A stretch of 64,000 nucleotides of DNA from HB2-32-21 sp003448675. Its GTDB lineage: Bacteria; Pseudomonadota; Gammaproteobacteria; Pseudomonadales; Porticoccaceae. The notes below the pieces were generated by a model that saw only the letters and a program-made list of their open reading frames with translations, had not been told where the DNA came from and did no database searches. The position numbers were made by a program, and so were the translations under genes. Below are positions 51,833 through 60,055 of the stretch, piece after piece. The DNA lies in NCBI GenBank assembly GCA_041584755.1, contig JBFHDK010000006.1, forward strand, positions 1 through 64,000, read 5' to 3'. Every line of letters starts with the position of its first letter. Within the stretch, counting starts at the first letter, position 1.

Positions 51833-52102
51833 GTGGCCAATTCACCCCAGGCGCGCAAACGCGCCAGACAGAACGAAAAACGTCGACGTCACAACGCCAG
51901 CATGCGTTCCATGGCGCGCACCTACATCAAAAAAGTCAACGCCGCGATTGAAGCCGGAGATGTGGAGCAGGCAAAAGCCGCCTACCAGGCCGCTGTGTCG
52001 GTACTGGATCGCTATGCGGACAAGGACGGCATCCTGCACAAAAACAAGGCCGCTCGTCATAAGAGCCGTCTGAACAAGCGCATCAAAGCCATGTCCACCT
52101 GA
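51833..52102 (+). CDS. rpsT: 30S ribosomal protein S20
   Basis: The 89-residue basic protein starts MANSPQARKRARQNEKRR and ends ARHKSRLNKRIKAMST, the full-length S20 that binds 16S rRNA early in 30S assembly. It begins at GTG 51833 with GGAG seven bases upstream. A non-ATG start is typical for rpsT (TTG in E. coli) and is tied to S20 autoregulation of translation there. Followed at once by a strong terminator. Confidence 0.97.
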   Translation: MANSPQARKRARQNEKRRRHNASMRSMARTYIKKVNAAIEAGDVEQAKAAYQAAVSVLDRYADKDGILHKNKAARHKSRLNKRIKAMST

Positions 52103-52120
52103 TACAACTATGCGCGGTAA

Positions 52121-52161
52121 GGCATTAAAAAAGCCGACAGCAGGTCGGCTTTTTTAATGCC
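52121..52161. terminator. Bidirectional terminator between rpsT and proB
   Basis: An 18-bp perfect stem (GGCATTAAAAAAGCCGAC with its complement) around a 5-nt loop. A-runs on one side and T-runs on the other let it serve both rpsT (plus) and proB (minus). Confidence 0.9.
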
Positions 52162-52211
52162 TGCTGTTTATGCTTGCTCGATTTCTATCTTTATTCGATC
52201 CAGCGCAGGCC

Positions 52212-53348
52212 TCACATCAGCACCATATTGTCCCGGTGCACCAGCTCCTCATCGGCGCAATAGCCAAGAATATTAACGATTTCGCTACTGGGCCGGCCGA
52301 TAATCCTGGCGGTTTCGTCAGCATTGTAATTAACCAGCCCCCTGGCGACTTCCGTATTGTTGCTATCGACACAACTGACCATCTCACCCCGGGTAAAGCC
52401 ACCGCTGACCGCCTTAACACCCACCGGTAACAAACTCCGGCCCTGTTCGCGCACCACCTTAACCGCGCCTTCATCCAGCACCAACCTGCCTCGCATCTGC
52501 AAGTGCCCCGCCAACCATTGCTTGCGGGCATCGAGGGGTTCGCGCGCGGAAACCAGCAACGTCCCCTGCGCTGCCCCCGCCTGCAATTTGAGCAGGATAT
52601 CTTTCACCTGACCGCCAGCTATCAGTGTATTGGCCCCGGAACGGGCCGCCAGCCGCGCGGCTTCCAGTTTGGTAATCATGCCACCGCGTCCCAGGCCGCT
52701 GCCGCTGTCCCCGGCGATGGCTTCCAATGATCGGTCTTCGGCATCGGCAAGGGATATCAAAGCCGCGTCGGGGTTATGCCGCGGATCCTGTTCAAAGAGG
52801 CCCGCCTGATCCGTGAGTATCACAAGCACTTCAGCTTCAATCAGGTTGGTGACCAACGCCGCCAGACGATCGTTGTCACCAAAGCGAATTTCCTCGGTGG
52901 CCACTGTGTCATTCTCATTAACCACTGGCACTACACCGAGCTCCAACAAGGTATTGAGGGTACTGCGCGCATTTAAATAACGCTGGCGATTGGCCAGATC
53001 GTCGTGATCCACAAGTACCTGGGCGGTATGCCTATCAAAACGCTGGAACTGGGTTTCATAGGCCTCTATCAGACCCATCTGACCCACCGCCGCCGCTGCC
53101 TGCAGCTCGTGCACGGTATCGGGACGTTGGTTCCAGCCCAGACGGCTCATGCCCTCGGCAACGGCGCCGGATGACACCAGCACCACCTCGATGCCACGCT
53201 CCTGCAAAGCCGCAATCTGCCCCACCCAAGCGCCAATGGCCTCGCGATCGAGGCCACGGCCATTATTGGTCAACAGGGCGCTACCTATTTTCACCACCCA
53301 ACGGCGGGTGGCGCCGAGTTTTTCACGGGCCTGGGTTTCCAAACTCAT
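52212..53348 (-). CDS. proB: Glutamate 5-kinase
   Basis: ProB phosphorylates glutamate in the first step of proline synthesis and is normally feedback-inhibited by proline. The 378-residue protein has the amino-acid-kinase fold (RRWVVKIGSALLT, VVLVSSGAVAEGM, NENDTVATEEIRFGDNDRL, GRGGMITKLEAARLA) plus a C-terminal PUA domain (RGRLVLDEGAVKVV, ARGLVNYNADE). Start ATG 53348. It follows obgE by 49 bp on the same strand in the conserved rplU-rpmA-obgE-proB order. Confidence 0.95.
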   Translation of the reverse strand: MSLETQAREKLGATRRWVVKIGSALLTNNGRGLDREAIGAWVGQIAALQERGIEVVLVSSGAVAEGMSRLGWNQRPDTVHELQAAAAVGQMGLIEAYETQFQRFDRHTAQVLVDHDDLANRQRYLNARSTLNTLLELGVVPVVNENDTVATEEIRFGDNDRLAALVTNLIEAEVLVILTDQAGLFEQDPRHNPDAALISLADAEDRSLEAIAGDSGSGLGRGGMITKLEAARLAARSGANTLIAGGQVKDILLKLQAGAAQGTLLVSAREPLDARKQWLAGHLQMRGRLVLDEGAVKVVREQGRSLLPVGVKAVSGGFTRGEMVSCVDSNNTEVARGLVNYNADETARIIGRPSSEIVNILGYCADEELVHRDNMVLM

Positions 53349-53397
53349 AACTGCTTCCGCATTGCGTCGTTACACTGTCAAGTCCGGTTACCAGACC

Positions 53398-54591
53398 CTA
53401 GGGCTGATATACCACGTCGACATCGTAATCGTCGTCATCGTCGTCTTCATCATTTTCCGCGACACTGGCGTTGCCTTTCTGCGCGGTCCGCAAACCTTCG
53501 ATCTGCTCACGCGCTTCGGCCTGCATACGGGCCTGCATGGCCAGCTCGGTGTCCCTGGCTTCGGAATCCGTCTCCAGCAACTCCTGGCGCCTGACCAGGT
53601 ACTCATAAATATCTTCACACAATGCCTGTGTGCCGGTGGCCGCAATGGCTGACACCCTGTATACGGGCCCACTCCAGTGCAGGCCATTAACCAAAGTCTC
53701 ACAAACAGCGTCTGCCTCATCCGCTGGCAATAGATCCATTTTATTCAGCACCAACCAGCGATCCCGTGCCGCGAGGGTCGGGCTAAAAGCCTGGAGTTCC
53801 GACTCGATAGCCCTGGCATTGTCCAGCGGATCCGTGCCATCGGCGGGCAGGACATCGACCAGATGCAACAGAATGCGCGTACGGGTCAAGTGCTTGAGGA
53901 AACGGATACCCAGGCCCGCGCCGGCTGATGCGCCCTCGATCAACCCGGGCACATCCGCCATTACAAAGCTCCGGTAGGGTCCCACCTGTACCACACCCAG
54001 GTTTGGCGTCAGCGTGGTGAAGGGGTAATTCGCCACCTTGGGCCGGGCGGCTGAGACCGCACGAATCAACGTTGACTTGCCGGCATTAGGCATACCCACC
54101 AGTCCGACGTCGGCCAGCAACTTGAGCTCCAGGCGTAACTGCCGACTCTCGCCTTCTTCTCCCGGTGTGGTTTTTCGCGGCGCCCGATTGGTGGATGACT
54201 TGAACCGTGTGTTCCCAAGCCCGTGATGGCCACCGCGAGCAACCACCAGTGACTGGCCCGCTTCCACCAGGTCACCCAGGACGGCGCCGGAGCCTTCATC
54301 AATGACAGTGGTGCCCACTGGCACCTTCAGAACCAGATCCTCGCCTTTGCCACCGGTGCAGTCCTTGCCTCTCCCCGGCTCGCCGTTCTCAGCCTGGTAA
54401 TTGCGCTGATAACGGTAATCCACCAGAGTATTCAGATTCACATCAGCGACCAGAATCACCGAGCCACCATCACCCCCATCGCCACCATCGGGCCCGCCCT
54501 TGGGAATGTACTTTTCCCGACGAAAACTCAGGCAGCCGTTGCCGCCGTTGCCGGCACGGACATTGACAGGCGCTTCGTCGACAAATTTCAC
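53398..54591 (-). CDS. obgE: Obg family GTPase ObgE/CgtA
   Basis: An essential GTPase that acts in 50S assembly and stress signalling. The protein has the Gly-rich OBG fold (AGNGGNGCLSFRREKYIPKG, then PDGGDGGDGGSVI), a G domain (GMPNAGKSTLI, DVPGLIEGASAGAGLG, NKMDLL) and an acidic C-terminal tail (ENDEDDDDDDYDVDV) typical of gammaproteobacterial Obg. The open frame starts at GTG 54603, but GTG 54591 gives MKFVDEAP exactly as in E. coli and has AGGA at normal spacing, so I take 54591 (397 residues). Confidence 0.95.
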   Translation of the reverse strand: MKFVDEAPVNVRAGNGGNGCLSFRREKYIPKGGPDGGDGGDGGSVILVADVNLNTLVDYRYQRNYQAENGEPGRGKDCTGGKGEDLVLKVPVGTTVIDEGSGAVLGDLVEAGQSLVVARGGHHGLGNTRFKSSTNRAPRKTTPGEEGESRQLRLELKLLADVGLVGMPNAGKSTLIRAVSAARPKVANYPFTTLTPNLGVVQVGPYRSFVMADVPGLIEGASAGAGLGIRFLKHLTRTRILLHLVDVLPADGTDPLDNARAIESELQAFSPTLAARDRWLVLNKMDLLPADEADAVCETLVNGLHWSGPVYRVSAIAATGTQALCEDIYEYLVRRQELLETDSEARDTELAMQARMQAEAREQIEGLRTAQKGNASVAENDEDDDDDDYDVDVVYQP

Positions 54592-54706
54592 CTGATTCCT
54601 CACTTGACTGCGCGACAGTCATGGCTGATTGACCAGCTTTGTAGGTAAGAATGCTTACGAATAATAAGCGGGGAAATCCCCACCAGCCATAAGATTATGA
54701 AACCAT

Positions 54707-54735
54707 AAAAAAAGCCCCGCGTGCGGGGCTTTTTC
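54707..54735 (-). terminator. Rho-independent terminator after rpmA
   Basis: GCCCCGC-GT-GCGGGGC flanked by A and T runs, about 20 bp after the rpmA stop. It would end the rplU-rpmA transcript before obgE, which may have its own promoter in the 115 bp that follow. Confidence 0.85.
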
Positions 54736-54751
54736 GATATTCCCTTATAGG

Positions 54752-55009
54752 TCAGGCCGGCACAATGTCCACGAACTTACGTTTATGCGGGCCTTTCTGA
54801 ACAAACTGCACCCTGCCACCGGTGGTGGCAAAAATGGTGTGATCCTTGCCCACTCCTGTATTCAAGCCAGCGTGAAAACGGGTACCTCGCTGGCGAACAA
54901 TGATGCTGCCCGCGGTGACTTCTTCGCCGCCAAAACATTTTACACCCAGCCGTTTACTCTCTGAATCGCGACCGTTCCGGGTACTACCACCTGCTTTTTT
55001 GTGTGCCAT
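54752..55009 (-). CDS. rpmA: 50S ribosomal protein L27
   Basis: The 85-residue basic protein starts MAHKKAGGSTRNGRDSESKR and continues LGVKCFGGEEVTAGSIIVRQ, the invariant N-terminus that reaches into the peptidyl-transferase centre. No Firmicute-type N-terminal cleavage peptide is present. It is 28 bp downstream of rplU and ends before a strong hairpin terminator. Confidence 0.98.
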   Translation of the reverse strand: MAHKKAGGSTRNGRDSESKRLGVKCFGGEEVTAGSIIVRQRGTRFHAGLNTGVGKDHTIFATTGGRVQFVQKGPHKRKFVDIVPA

Positions 55010-55037
55010 GACTGGACTCCCACCTGATCCTGTTGAG

Positions 55038-55352
55038 TTATACCGCGCTGATACCGGTAATTTTCACTTCGGTATACCACTGCCGGTGTCCCATCTGCTT
55101 GCGGTGATGCTTACGGCGGCGAAACTTAATGATTTTCACCTTGGCACCACGACCGTGGGCCACTACTTCGGCGCTGACTTTACCGCCATCCAGGTAAGGC
55201 GCGCCTACCTTGACGTCATCACCATCGGCAACCATCAGCACCTTGTCGATTTCAATGGCCTCGCCAGTCGCCACATTGAGTTTTTCGAGTTTTAAGACTT
55301 CACCCGGCTCAACGCGATGTTGCTTGCCGCCACTTTCTATTACCGCGTACAT
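55038..55352 (-). CDS. rplU: 50S ribosomal protein L21
   Basis: The 104-residue L21 begins MYAVIESGGKQHRVEPGEVL and contains KIIKFRRRKHHRKQMGHRQW, the L21 signature that binds 23S rRNA domain I together with L20. Start ATG 55352 with GGAGCGGG upstream. A leader of about 120 nt lies between the predicted promoter (55480-55508) and the start. Divergent from ispB, as in E. coli. Confidence 0.98.
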   Translation of the reverse strand: MYAVIESGGKQHRVEPGEVLKLEKLNVATGEAIEIDKVLMVADGDDVKVGAPYLDGGKVSAEVVAHGRGAKVKIIKFRRRKHHRKQMGHRQWYTEVKITGISAV

Positions 55353-55479
55353 ATCCCGCTCCTGAATCCCACTGCTGCGCTACTGAATAAGGTCCAGACA
55401 GAACCACTCGACGCCGGAACACGGAAACCTTAACCGTGCATCCACCTGGCCGTCAGAGGCTGACTTTCGAAGGGCGGCA

Positions 55480-55508
55480 ATTCTAGGGGAAAGGGGCGTG
55501 ATCCGCAA
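55480..55508 (-). promoter_or_regulatory. Sigma-70 promoter of rplU-rpmA
   Basis: On the minus strand TTGCGG (55503-55508), 17 bases, then TAGAAT (55480-55485). The expected transcription start near 55473 leaves a leader of about 120 nt before rplU. Confidence 0.5.
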
Positions 55509-55573
55509 GCCTCAAAAATCCTGATACCCCCCGGTATGTAGGCCCGTCAACGAGCTAAAATTCAGCCAACGCC

Positions 55574-55602
55574 TTGACACCCTGCACGGCCAACCCTAGC
55601 AT
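55574..55602 (+). promoter_or_regulatory. Sigma-70 promoter of ispB
   Basis: TTGACA (55574-55579), exactly 17 bases, then TAGCAT (55597-55602). The start of transcription would be near 55609, which excludes the two upstream ATG/TTG starts at 55574 and 55601 and supports ATG 55640 for ispB. Confidence 0.65.
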
Positions 55603-55639
55603 GCCGCGCTACACGCGCCCCGGGTTTTACACATTTCAT

Positions 55640-56602
55640 ATGCAGTCTTTTCGCGAGCCTGTTCGCACCGACTTTGACGCGGTCAACAAACGCATCATTG
55701 AACAACTTCATTCAGATGTTGGCCTGGTTGAACAAATCGGGCATTACCTGATCGAGGCGGGCGGCAAACGGCTGCGCCCTCTTTTGGTGCTTATCGCCGC
55801 CAGATGCTGCGGCTACAAAGGCCAGCAACACGTGGACCTGGCCGTCATCATCGAGTTTATTCACACCGCCACTCTTCTCCATGACGACGTGGTGGACACC
55901 TCCGAGCAACGGCGCGGGCGCTATACCGCAAATGCTCAGTGGGGCAATGCGCCCAGTGTCCTGGTGGGTGACTTTCTGTACAGTCGCGCTTTCCAAATGA
56001 TGGTGGCGCTGGGCAATATGGACATTATGGATGTGCTGGCGGAAACCACTAACATTATCTCGGAAGGCGAGGTCCGCCAGTTGATCAACATCGGCGACCC
56101 CGAACTTAGCGAGTCGGAATACCTTACAGTCATCGGTGGAAAAACCGCGCAACTGTTCAAGGGCGCCGCCCATACCGCCGCATTAATAAGTGGCGCGGAT
56201 GGCGCCACCCGTCAGGCTCTCAGCGATTATGGCTGGGAGCTGGGCCTGGCTTTCCAGCTCGTGGACGACGCCCTCGATTACGCCGTTGATAGCGCCGTGA
56301 TTGGCAAGAATACCGGCGATGACCTGGCCGAAGGCAAGGTAACCCTGCCCCTGATTCAGGCAATGAAAAGCGGAACGAATAGCCAGCGACAACGATTAGA
56401 GGCTGCCATACGAAAGAAAGACACCTCACAATTACCGGCGGTTATCGAAATTGTCGAACAAACCGGGGCCTTTGACTACACCCTTGAGCTGGCGAGAACC
56501 CGTGCCCGGAATGCTCGGGACAGCATCAGAGGGCTGCCAACATCGGAATTCCACACCGCTTTAATTGAGCTGAGTGAATTCGCGGTGACAAGAAACCACT
56601 AA
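55640..56602 (+). CDS. ispB: Polyprenyl diphosphate synthase (octaprenyl diphosphate synthase)
   Basis: Makes the long isoprenoid side chain of ubiquinone by successive condensation of isopentenyl diphosphate. The 320-residue protein has IEAGGKRLRPLLVL, the first Asp-rich motif LLHDDVVD, GDFLYSRAF, GKTAQLF, and the second Asp-rich motif QLVDDALDY followed by GKNTGDDLAEGKVTLPLI. ATG 55640 (MQSFREPVRTDFDAVNKRI) matches the E. coli N-terminus and fits the promoter ending at 55602. Chain length (C40 or other) cannot be fixed from the sequence alone. Confidence 0.93.
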   Translation: MQSFREPVRTDFDAVNKRIIEQLHSDVGLVEQIGHYLIEAGGKRLRPLLVLIAARCCGYKGQQHVDLAVIIEFIHTATLLHDDVVDTSEQRRGRYTANAQWGNAPSVLVGDFLYSRAFQMMVALGNMDIMDVLAETTNIISEGEVRQLINIGDPELSESEYLTVIGGKTAQLFKGAAHTAALISGADGATRQALSDYGWELGLAFQLVDDALDYAVDSAVIGKNTGDDLAEGKVTLPLIQAMKSGTNSQRQRLEAAIRKKDTSQLPAVIEIVEQTGAFDYTLELARTRARNARDSIRGLPTSEFHTALIELSEFAVTRNH

Positions 56603-56697
56603 CCGCGCTTTGCGCATATCCGTATCCGGCATATTCTTTGCTCGGGCTATACTGAACACCGACAGTCAAACAGTGAAATGGATAGCCTCGACGCGAT

Positions 56698-58374
56698 ATG
56701 AACACAAAGGATTTGCCAACCGAACCCTTAATCAGCGGCACTCCAGCCTGGCGGGCCCTGAGTGACCACGCAAAAGCGCTGGATCAGGTCACGCTGCGAG
56801 AACTGTTCGAGCGTGATCCGCAGCGCGGTCAGCGCTTTGCCGCCAGCGCGGGGCCCCTTTACTTCGACTTCGCCAAGGATCATCTCACCGAAGAAACCCT
56901 TACCTTGCTATGCGGTCTGGCACACACCGCCGACCTGACGGGTGCGCTTGATAATCTGTTTGGTGGCGAAACGGTCAATAATACCGAAAACCGTCCCGCC
57001 CTCCATGTCGCGCTCAGAAGCAACAACACACCCGGCAATCACTTTGAGCAAGCAGCCTCGGCAACCCTTGCCCGATTTTGCGCATTTGCCACACGCATTC
57101 GCGACGGCAAGATAAAGGGGACGAACGGTCAGGCCTTTCGGCATATTGTCAACCTGGGCATTGGTGGCTCGGATCTGGGTCCGCGGCTGGTTACCGGCGC
57201 TTTTCCGAGCTCAGGGCAGCCCAATCTAAACTGCCATTTTGTTGCCAATATCGATAGCGATGAGCTAACTGACACGCTGGCCCGGTGCGAGCCGGAAACT
57301 ACGCTCTTTATCATCTCTTCCAAGAGCTTTTCGACACTGGAAACCCTCAGCAATGCACAGGGAGCCATCGCCTGGTTGCGCGCCGCCGGCATGACCGAGC
57401 GAAATATCGCCCAGCACCTGGTCGCGGTCACCGGCAATTCCCCGGCGGCGTTGAAATTCGGTATTACCGAGGATCGAATCTTTCCCGTGCCTGACTGGGT
57501 CGGCGGTCGCTTCTCCCTGTGGTCGGCTATTGGCTTGCCAGTCGTCATATCCCTGGGCGAAGAGGTATTCAGGCAACTACTCCATGGCGCCAGGGAAATG
57601 GACCAGCACTTTCGCAACACGGATTGGAGAAACAATTTACCCGTGCTCCATGGCCTGCAGGCCATCTGGCATATCAATTTCCGGGGCTATAAAAGCCGGG
57701 CGGTCCTGCCCTACGTTCACCATCTGCGGGATCTACCCGCCTATCTTCAACAATTGACCATGGAAAGCCTAGGTAAAAGCACTACAAAAACAGGCCGCAA
57801 AGTTGATTATTCCACAGGGCAGGTGATCTGGGGCAGCGAAGGCACCAACGGGCAACACTCTTTTCACCAGCTGCTTTTGCAAGGTACTGAGCCTGCATCC
57901 GTGGATTTCATTGCCACCCGCGAAGCCCACTGCGATACAGAAAATCATCGGCACCTGCTCGGCAACTGCCTGGCTCAGAGCCAGGCCTTAATGGCTGGCA
58001 AGTCAGCCGCACAAAGCCACCGGGAATTACTGGATCAGGGTCTGGAAGCCGAGCTTGCCAAGTCCCTCGCGCCGCACAAGGCAGTCCCCGGAAACCGGCC
58101 CAGCAACACCCTATTGCTGGATGAGCTCAAGCCCCGCTCACTGGGCGCATTATTGGCTTTTTATGAACACAGCGTTTTTGTGCAAAGCGTGATCTGGAAT
58201 ATCAACGCTTTTGATCAATGGGGCGTCGAACTGGGCAAGACCCTTCATCACCGTTTATTTCAACAATTGGATAGCAATAAGCCCCGAACCAGCCACCTCG
58301 AAGAACTGGATAGTTCAACCAACACACTGATAGAAACTTTGACCCAAGCCCCCAACCCGCCGGACCATAGCTAG
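56698..58374 (+). CDS. pgi: Glucose-6-phosphate isomerase
   Basis: Interconverts glucose-6-phosphate and fructose-6-phosphate. The 558-residue protein has NLGIGGSDLGPRL, SKSFSTLETLSNA, GGRFSLWSAIGLP, the substrate-ring-opening region QLTMESLGKS and GSEGTNGQHSFHQLLLQGT (catalytic Glu and His), and WNINAFDQWGVELGK near the end with the catalytic Lys. Start ATG 56698; length as in E. coli (549) within normal spread. 95 bp after ispB on the same strand; no clear terminator between. Confidence 0.96.
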   Translation: MNTKDLPTEPLISGTPAWRALSDHAKALDQVTLRELFERDPQRGQRFAASAGPLYFDFAKDHLTEETLTLLCGLAHTADLTGALDNLFGGETVNNTENRPALHVALRSNNTPGNHFEQAASATLARFCAFATRIRDGKIKGTNGQAFRHIVNLGIGGSDLGPRLVTGAFPSSGQPNLNCHFVANIDSDELTDTLARCEPETTLFIISSKSFSTLETLSNAQGAIAWLRAAGMTERNIAQHLVAVTGNSPAALKFGITEDRIFPVPDWVGGRFSLWSAIGLPVVISLGEEVFRQLLHGAREMDQHFRNTDWRNNLPVLHGLQAIWHINFRGYKSRAVLPYVHHLRDLPAYLQQLTMESLGKSTTKTGRKVDYSTGQVIWGSEGTNGQHSFHQLLLQGTEPASVDFIATREAHCDTENHRHLLGNCLAQSQALMAGKSAAQSHRELLDQGLEAELAKSLAPHKAVPGNRPSNTLLLDELKPRSLGALLAFYEHSVFVQSVIWNINAFDQWGVELGKTLHHRLFQQLDSNKPRTSHLEELDSSTNTLIETLTQAPNPPDHS

Positions 58375-58550
58375 AAAAACTACAAAACAAAAGAATAAAA
58401 CCTGCTTCCCAGACAAACACTTAAGTCATATTGCCGGAACATATCAGCGGCTGTTCTTTCCCTTGTTTTTGTTGTAGAGTTGCCGCCTTTTTCGCGCCCG
58501 ATGCACCATCAGGGTGCCCAAAATCAACCGAAACTGAGGGGACTAACATT

Positions 58551-59768
58551 GTGATTATAGGCATACCCCGGGAAATCAAGCCCGGTGAAAACCGGGTCGC
58601 CATGACACCAGGCAATATCCAGGTGTGGAAACAAAAAGGAGTCGACTTCCTGGTTGAAAGTGGCGCTGGCATCGCCGCTGGGTTTATGGATGACCAATAC
58701 GAAGCGGTGGGCGCCACCGTGCGTAACGATCGCGCCAGTATATTTGCCGAAGCCGATATTATCATGCAGGTGCAATCCTTCGGCGCCAACGACGTAAACG
58801 GCGATGATGACCTGGCTTCCATAAAAGCCGGTCAGCTGATCGCGGGCATGATGGATCCACTGGGCGGACCGGCGATTTCCCAAAAACTGGCCGGCACCAA
58901 TGCCACCGCCGTTGCCATGGAGCTGGTGCCGCGCATAAGCCGGGCCCAGAGTATGGATGTACTCTCCTCCATGGCTACCCTGGCCGGCTACAAGGCCGTG
59001 CTTCTGGGTGCCAGCCACTCACCGCTGATCGTACCCATGTTGATGACCGCGGCAGGCACACTTAACCCCATGCGAGTACTGATCATGGGCGCTGGCGTTG
59101 CCGGCCTTCAGGCCTGCGCCACGGCAAAGCGTCTGGGCGGCGTGGTTGAAGCCTATGACGTCCGCCCGGCCGCCCGGGAACAGATCATCTCCGTGGGCGC
59201 CAAGCCCATCGAGCTGGACCTGGAAACGGACACCTCGGAAGACACCGGCGGTTACGCCAAGGAGCAGAGCGAGGAGTTCCTTGCCCGCCAGCAGGAACTG
59301 CTGACCCAGGTGCTGGAGGAACAGGATCTGGTTATCACCACAGCAGCGGTGCCTGGTGCCAAGTCGCCGATTCTGGTGACCACGGCCATGGTCGAGCGGA
59401 TGAAGCCCGGCGCGGTCATCGTTGATCTGGCCGCCGAACGGGGTGGTAACTGCGAGCTGACTCAACTGGGTGAAACCGTGGTCGCCCACGGCGTTACCAT
59501 TCTGGGGCCGGAAAATCTCGCCTCCACCATCGCCACCCATGCCAGCCAGATGTACGGCAAGAACATGGAAGTACTGCTGGGCCATCTGCTTGATGAAGAC
59601 AATAATCTGAAGCTGGATTTCGAGGATGAAATTATCCACGAGACGGTGATCGCCCACGGGGGTGATGTGCCACACAAGCGAATGCGCGAGCTGGTTGGGT
59701 TGCCCGCCCTGCCGGAGCCTGAAACCCAAGAACCTGAAAGCGAAGAAGCAAGCGGGGAGACTTCCTGA
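58551..59768 (+). CDS. pntAA: NAD(P) transhydrogenase subunit alpha part 1 (PntAA)
   Basis: The NAD(H)-binding domain I of the proton-translocating transhydrogenase. The 405-residue protein opens IIGIPREIKPGENRVAMTPG, with GYKAVLLGA, VLIMGAGVAGLQACATAKRLG (NAD Rossmann motif), AYDVRPAAREQ and TTAAVPGAKSPILV. The start is GTG 58551 after GAGGGG; the open frame from 58431 is not PntA-like. Unlike E. coli, where pntA is one gene, domain I and the membrane part are separate genes here, as in Rhodospirillum and Pseudomonas. Stop and next start overlap by one base at 59768. Confidence 0.94.
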   Translation: MIIGIPREIKPGENRVAMTPGNIQVWKQKGVDFLVESGAGIAAGFMDDQYEAVGATVRNDRASIFAEADIIMQVQSFGANDVNGDDDLASIKAGQLIAGMMDPLGGPAISQKLAGTNATAVAMELVPRISRAQSMDVLSSMATLAGYKAVLLGASHSPLIVPMLMTAAGTLNPMRVLIMGAGVAGLQACATAKRLGGVVEAYDVRPAAREQIISVGAKPIELDLETDTSEDTGGYAKEQSEEFLARQQELLTQVLEEQDLVITTAAVPGAKSPILVTTAMVERMKPGAVIVDLAAERGGNCELTQLGETVVAHGVTILGPENLASTIATHASQMYGKNMEVLLGHLLDEDNNLKLDFEDEIIHETVIAHGGDVPHKRMRELVGLPALPEPETQEPESEEASGETS

Positions 59769-60052
59769 TGGAACTGATAATCATGCAACTGGCGCTGTTC
59801 GTGCTCTCGCTGTTTCTCGGCGTGGAGCTGATTACCAAAGTGCCACCCACCCTTCACACGCCGCTGATGTCCGGCACCAACGCCATCTCCGGGATCACCC
59901 TTGTAGGCGCCGTACTAGCCGCTGGCGCCGGCGAGGCATCGACGCTGGTACACGCCCTGGGCTTTATTGCCGTGACCATGGCTACCCTCAATGTCATCGG
60001 TGGTTATCTGGTGACCAACCGCATGCTTGCCATGTTTAAACGGAGGGACTAG
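59768..60052 (+). CDS. pntAB: NAD(P) transhydrogenase subunit alpha part 2 (PntAB, membrane)
   Basis: A 94-residue membrane protein with three helices (LIIMQLALFVLSLFLGVELI, ISGITLVGAVLAAG, LGFIAVTMATLNVIGGYLV) and the conserved KVPPTLHTPLMSGTNAISG loop. It corresponds to the C-terminal membrane part of E. coli PntA. Coupled to pntAA by a one-base overlap; pntB follows after 3 bp. Confidence 0.94.
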   Translation: MELIIMQLALFVLSLFLGVELITKVPPTLHTPLMSGTNAISGITLVGAVLAAGAGEASTLVHALGFIAVTMATLNVIGGYLVTNRMLAMFKRRD

Positions 60053-60055
60053 ACC

